A stretch of 15,950 bases of DNA from JAYFNU01 sp964460755 (lineage in GTDB: Bacteria; Bacillota; Clostridia; Oscillospirales; Ruminococcaceae). A program made the position numbers and the translations under genes. Below, piece after piece: positions 13,773 to 15,950 of this stretch. Where the stretch lies: positions 1 to 15,950 of the forward strand of contig CAYWQL010000030.1 of the NCBI GenBank assembly GCA_964460755.1, read 5' to 3'. Below the pieces are notes generated by a model that worked only from the letters and a program-made list of their open reading frames with translations, had not been told where the DNA came from and did no database searches. Each line of letters opens with the position of its first letter. Within the stretch, counting starts at the first letter, position 1.

Positions 13773-14396
13773 TTATGAATTGACTATCGCTATGGTTTCG
13801 ACAATATCCGCGACGTCCTCGCATTTGTCGCAGCAATTCTCAAGGAAGGCGTAAATCTCACGCCAAGCGATAATTTCTATCGCGTTCTTTGAGGTTGTGT
13901 GAAGCGTTCTCATCGCCGCGATATACAGCCTGTCGCCGTCCTCCTCGAGTCGGTTGATTTCGATGATGTGGCTTGAAAGGGTCTTTGATTTTCGAAAGTT
14001 TTGGAACTCCTCGGTCAACAGCTTGACCTCGCCGCAGCAGCGAATAATCAGCTCGGCAAACTCTATGCAGTCCTCGCGTATTTCCGTGATGTTGTTAAGG
14101 AATATGTGAATAAGCACGTCTTCAATCGAATCGGTCACATCGTCGAGATTTTGGCTGAGGTTGGTTATATCGTCGCGCTCAATCGGAGTGATGAACGCGC
14201 GGACGATTTCCTCGGTCATCGCGTGCTTTACGCCGTCGGCGCGGTTCTCGATATCGTGCAGCTCTTTAAGCTTGTCCTGCATTTCGTATGCGTTGAAATT
14301 GACAAGCACGTCCTTTAAAAACTCCGCCGCCTCACAGGCGCAAGCGGCGCTCTTGGTAAAATTGTCAAAATAAAAATCCTCGCTCTTTTTAGACAT
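13773..14396 (-). CDS. DUF47/PhoU-like accessory protein of the phosphate transporter
   Basis: The 207-residue, all-helical product belongs to the DUF47 (PhoU-related) family. HDIENRADGVKH at residues 47-58 and PIERDDITNLSQNLDDVTDSIED at 71-93 are the acidic, metal-binding repeat motifs; a second set occurs later (EINRLEEDGDRLY, and KCEDVADIVETI near the end). It is cytoplasmic and, by family knowledge, adjusts activity of the PiT transporter encoded beside it. AAGGAGG lies 7 bases before the ATG, and the pit stop codon is 12 bases upstream, so the two are co-transcribed. It is the second gene of the operon and ends at a strong terminator. Confidence 0.92.
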   Translation of the reverse strand: MSKKSEDFYFDNFTKSAACACEAAEFLKDVLVNFNAYEMQDKLKELHDIENRADGVKHAMTEEIVRAFITPIERDDITNLSQNLDDVTDSIEDVLIHIFLNNITEIREDCIEFAELIIRCCGEVKLLTEEFQNFRKSKTLSSHIIEINRLEEDGDRLYIAAMRTLHTTSKNAIEIIAWREIYAFLENCCDKCEDVADIVETIAIVNS

Positions 14397-14408
14397 AATT
14401 TGTCCTCC

Positions 14409-15461
14409 TTAAAATATAAGCATAAACAGCTTTGTCATTAAAAATCCTATTATCCCGCAGCCCGGAAATGTCAGCACCCATGTGAGTACCATATCCTTTA
14501 CCACTCGCAGATTGACCGCCGAAAGCCTTTTTGTCGCGCCGACGCCCATTATAGCCGTTGTTTTGGTGTGGGTCGTGCTTACGGGTATGCCAAAAATCGA
14601 CGAAACGAGAAGGCAAAGCGCGCCCGCCATATCCGCGGCAAAGCCCTGATACTTTTCGAGCTTTACCATATCCATTCCAACCGCCTTGATTATCTTATAT
14701 CCGCCTATCGACGTGCCGAGCGCCATAACCACCGAGCACAGAATCATCATCCAAACAGGAAGCGCAACGTTGCCCGTCGAGTCGCTTCCGTTGGCGAGAA
14801 AAACACCTAAAATAAGTACGCCCATAAATTTTTGACCGTCCTGCGCGCCGTGCATAAAGGACATCGCCGCACCGCCGAATATCTGCGCGCCATTGAAGAA
14901 GCCTGCCGTTTTTCTTCGGTCGGCCTTGCGAAAAAGCAGCATTACAAGCTTCGTCACCCCGAAGCCCGAAGCAAAGCCGAGCACCGTCGAAAGTCCAAGT
15001 CCATAAAGCACCTTGACCCATTCGCTTCCGTTTATGCCCGAAATACCGCCCTGAAGCGCAATCGCCGCGCCAGAAAGCCCCGCTATAAGCGCGTGGCTCT
15101 CGCTCGTGGGAATGCCGAAATACCATGCCATAACCGCCCAAATTATTATTGCGAACAGCGCGGCGCAAAGCGCGGTTATCGCGTCTTGATTGTTGCCCTT
15201 GAAATTAACCATATTTTTAATCGTCATCGCAACGGTCGAATTTATGAGCGTCATAACAAGAACGCCAAAAAAGTTAAACACCGCCGACATAAGCACCGCC
15301 GCGCGAGCCGACATCGACCTTGTCGCAACGCAGGTCGCTATCGCGTTGGGCGCGTCGGTCCAGCCGTTAACAAATATGACCCCAAGTGTCAAAAGCACCG
15401 TGATGAGCAGTATCGGACTTTTTACAGCCTCGGTTACAAACCAAATAAAACCTATTTGCAA
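14409..15461 (-). CDS. pit: PiT-family inorganic phosphate transporter
   Basis: This 350-residue membrane protein would import phosphate, usually as metal phosphate with protons. It has the inverted-repeat PiT layout: VNGWTDAPNAIATCV at residues 31-45 and SFMHGAQDGQKFMGV at 201-215 are the two substrate-site motifs. IPTSESHALIAG (117-128) and IPVSTTHTKTTAIMGVG (292-308) are their partners. The first motif differs from the common GxNDxANA form, with NGWTDAPNA, as in a subgroup of Firmicute PiT proteins. About ten hydrophobic helices are visible. The start is TTG at 15461, supported by GGGAGG (15471-15476) nine bases upstream; no in-frame ATG gives a full first helix. It leads an operon with the DUF47 gene. 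Confidence 0.93.
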   Translation of the reverse strand: MQIGFIWFVTEAVKSPILLITVLLTLGVIFVNGWTDAPNAIATCVATRSMSARAAVLMSAVFNFFGVLVMTLINSTVAMTIKNMVNFKGNNQDAITALCAALFAIIIWAVMAWYFGIPTSESHALIAGLSGAAIALQGGISGINGSEWVKVLYGLGLSTVLGFASGFGVTKLVMLLFRKADRRKTAGFFNGAQIFGGAAMSFMHGAQDGQKFMGVLILGVFLANGSDSTGNVALPVWMMILCSVVMALGTSIGGYKIIKAVGMDMVKLEKYQGFAADMAGALCLLVSSIFGIPVSTTHTKTTAIMGVGATKRLSAVNLRVVKDMVLTWVLTFPGCGIIGFLMTKLFMLIF

Positions 15462-15497
15462 GCAAGCTTTCCTCCCAATTTAAACTTCCTTATGTTC

Positions 15498-15516
15498 GTT
15501 CGTTCTCTAAACGAAC
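15498..15516. repeat. Inverted repeat GTTCGTT-N5-AACGAAC upstream of pit
   Basis: Perfect 7-base arms at 15498-15504 and 15510-15516 flank a CTCTA loop. In the pit leader it could form an RNA hairpin about 37 bases before the start codon, or be a protein-binding site. It has no T-run after it, so it is not a simple terminator. Confidence 0.5.
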
Positions 15517-15528
15517 CCTTTTCGCTAT

Positions 15529-15542
15529 TAAGATATATCTTA
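15529..15542. promoter_or_regulatory. Perfect 14-bp palindrome in the pit promoter region
   Basis: TAAGATATATCTTA is its own reverse complement. It lies about 70 bases before the pit start and touches the TATGAT-like -10 on the minus strand (plus-strand ATCATA at 15542-15547), so it may be an operator or part of the core promoter. No Pho-box-like repeat (TTAACA) is visible. Confidence 0.4.
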
Positions 15543-15602
15543 TCATATCCAGTATTATTTTTCCACGTCTTTCGCTCATTATTATGCTTTTCCTCGCACA
15601 AG

Positions 15603-15713
15603 GCGATTGAATTTAAAATTACGTCGCACTTCTTTAACAAGGCGCATACTGTCGAAGAATTCGTAAAGCAGGAATACAGCTTTAGCGGGGCGGGCTCGGG
15701 GAATACCGAATAA
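15603..15713 (+). pseudogene. Possible coding remnant between pit and the tRNA gene
   Basis: In one plus-strand frame ending at the TAA at 15713, the translation (ending EEFVKQEYSFSGAGSGNTE) looks like protein rather than intergenic noise, with codon choice like the neighbouring genes. It has no start codon or ribosome site, so it would be the 3' end of a lost gene. The EEFVKQEY-SG pattern faintly recalls repeats in large DNA methylase/helicase proteins of integrative elements, but that likeness is weak and I do not rely on it. It may be chance. Confidence 0.2.
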
Positions 15714-15721
15714 AGGTACAA

Positions 15722-15754
15722 TAACAAAAACACAGCGAGCGTTTGGCTCACTGT
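15722..15754 (-). terminator. Terminator of the tRNA-Arg gene
   Basis: On the minus strand ACAGTGAGC (15746-15754) pairs with GCTCGCTGT (15732-15740), nine bp with one G-U, around a 5-base loop, followed by GTTTTTGTTATTG. It lies 8 bases after the encoded CCA end of the tRNA. Confidence 0.85.
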
Positions 15755-15761
15755 CTTTTTT

Positions 15762-15836
15762 TGGCACCCCAAGTAGGAATCGAACCTACAATTAGCCCTT
15801 AGGAGGGGCTCGTAATATCCATTTTACTATTGGGGC
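15762..15836 (-). tRNA. tRNA-Arg, anticodon CCT, with encoded CCA
   Basis: The minus strand folds as a complete tRNA. The acceptor stem is GCCCCAA with TTGGGGT (one G-U), and the D stem is GTAA/TTAC with a GG-containing loop. The anticodon stem is AGCCC/GGGCT with loop CTCCTAA, and the T arm is GTAGG-TTCGATT-CCTAC. The anticodon CCT (15801-15803) reads the AGG arginine codon. It is 72 bases plus CCA (15762-15764) encoded in the DNA. It has its own promoter and terminator and stands alone. The 3' end shows no integrated element; the sequence between it and pit is short. Confidence 0.95.
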
Positions 15837-15856
15837 ATATTAAACACGGTTTTTAT

Positions 15857-15885
15857 ATTATAAGGCTTTTTCTATGTAAAATCAA
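15857..15885 (-). promoter_or_regulatory. Promoter of the tRNA-Arg gene
   Basis: On the minus strand TTGATT (15880-15885), a 17-base spacer and TATAAT (15857-15862) form a near-consensus sigma-A promoter. Transcription would start near 15850, about 14 bases before the tRNA 5' end. Confidence 0.8.
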
Positions 15886-15950
15886 TTTAATCGGACTAAA
15901 AAGTTAATAATTCTGTCATATTCATTTTGAAAATATTGTTTACCTTGTCT

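Noticed and set aside
14832..15713. Plus-strand frame of 293 residues across the pit gene
   Set aside because: Most of it is antisense to the PiT transporter with an implausible Arg/His/Lys-rich composition; only its last 110 bases are outside pit and are listed separately with low confidence.
15452..15772. Minus-strand frame of 106 residues between the tRNA gene and pit
   Set aside because: It spans the tRNA terminator and the pit promoter region and overlaps the pit start; no ribosome site or family likeness.
1..15950. CRISPR array, insertion sequence or phage genes
   Set aside because: No regularly spaced repeats, transposase, integrase or structural phage protein was seen on either strand.

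Overview
The window looks like chromosomal core of an anaerobic, endospore-forming Clostridia-type Firmicute. The evidence is a SpoVT/AbrB start at the left edge, a spoVAC-spoVAD pair, strong GGAGG-type ribosome sites, frequent TTG starts, TATAAT promoters with 17-base spacers, and many tight hairpin terminators. I see no phage, insertion sequence, CRISPR array or rRNA. Genus cannot be decided from the sequence alone.

Left part (1-5000): the first codons of a SpoVT-like sporulation regulator run off the left end on the minus strand, behind a family I inorganic pyrophosphatase (minus). A membrane-anchored or secreted transglutaminase-like protein (plus) converges on an orphan type IV pilin-like prepilin (minus) across a 16-bp terminator. 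Next come a stand-alone GyrI-like ligand-binding protein (minus) and, divergent from it, a CorA-type Mg2+ channel (plus), each with a clear promoter.

Middle (5000-9000): a 515-residue protein has an N-terminal XRE-like helix-turn-helix and a large unrecognised remainder. A minus-strand operon follows, made of an HxlR-family regulator, a GIY-YIG-like protein and a truncated-looking DUF2087-like protein, with stop codons and ribosome sites interlocked. It diverges from a nitroreductase, and an inverted repeat in the shared region is a likely operator for the HxlR protein. A flavodoxin-like protein comes next, so the block has a redox flavour.

Right part (9000-15950): spoVAC-spoVAD (minus; spore dipicolinic acid channel proteins) ends at a strong terminator with no spoVAE after it. 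A WYL-domain regulator (plus) diverges from it. proB-proA (plus, ATGA overlap) encode the first two enzymes of proline synthesis. They converge, across a bidirectional terminator, on a PiT phosphate transporter with its DUF47/PhoU-like partner (minus). The window closes with tRNA-Arg(CCT) on the minus strand, with its own promoter, encoded CCA and terminator.

Most genes are ordinary metabolism and sporulation. The least explained items are the 515-residue HTH protein, the HxlR/GIY-YIG/DUF2087 operon, the orphan pilin, the absence of spoVAE, and palindromes upstream of the phosphate transporter.
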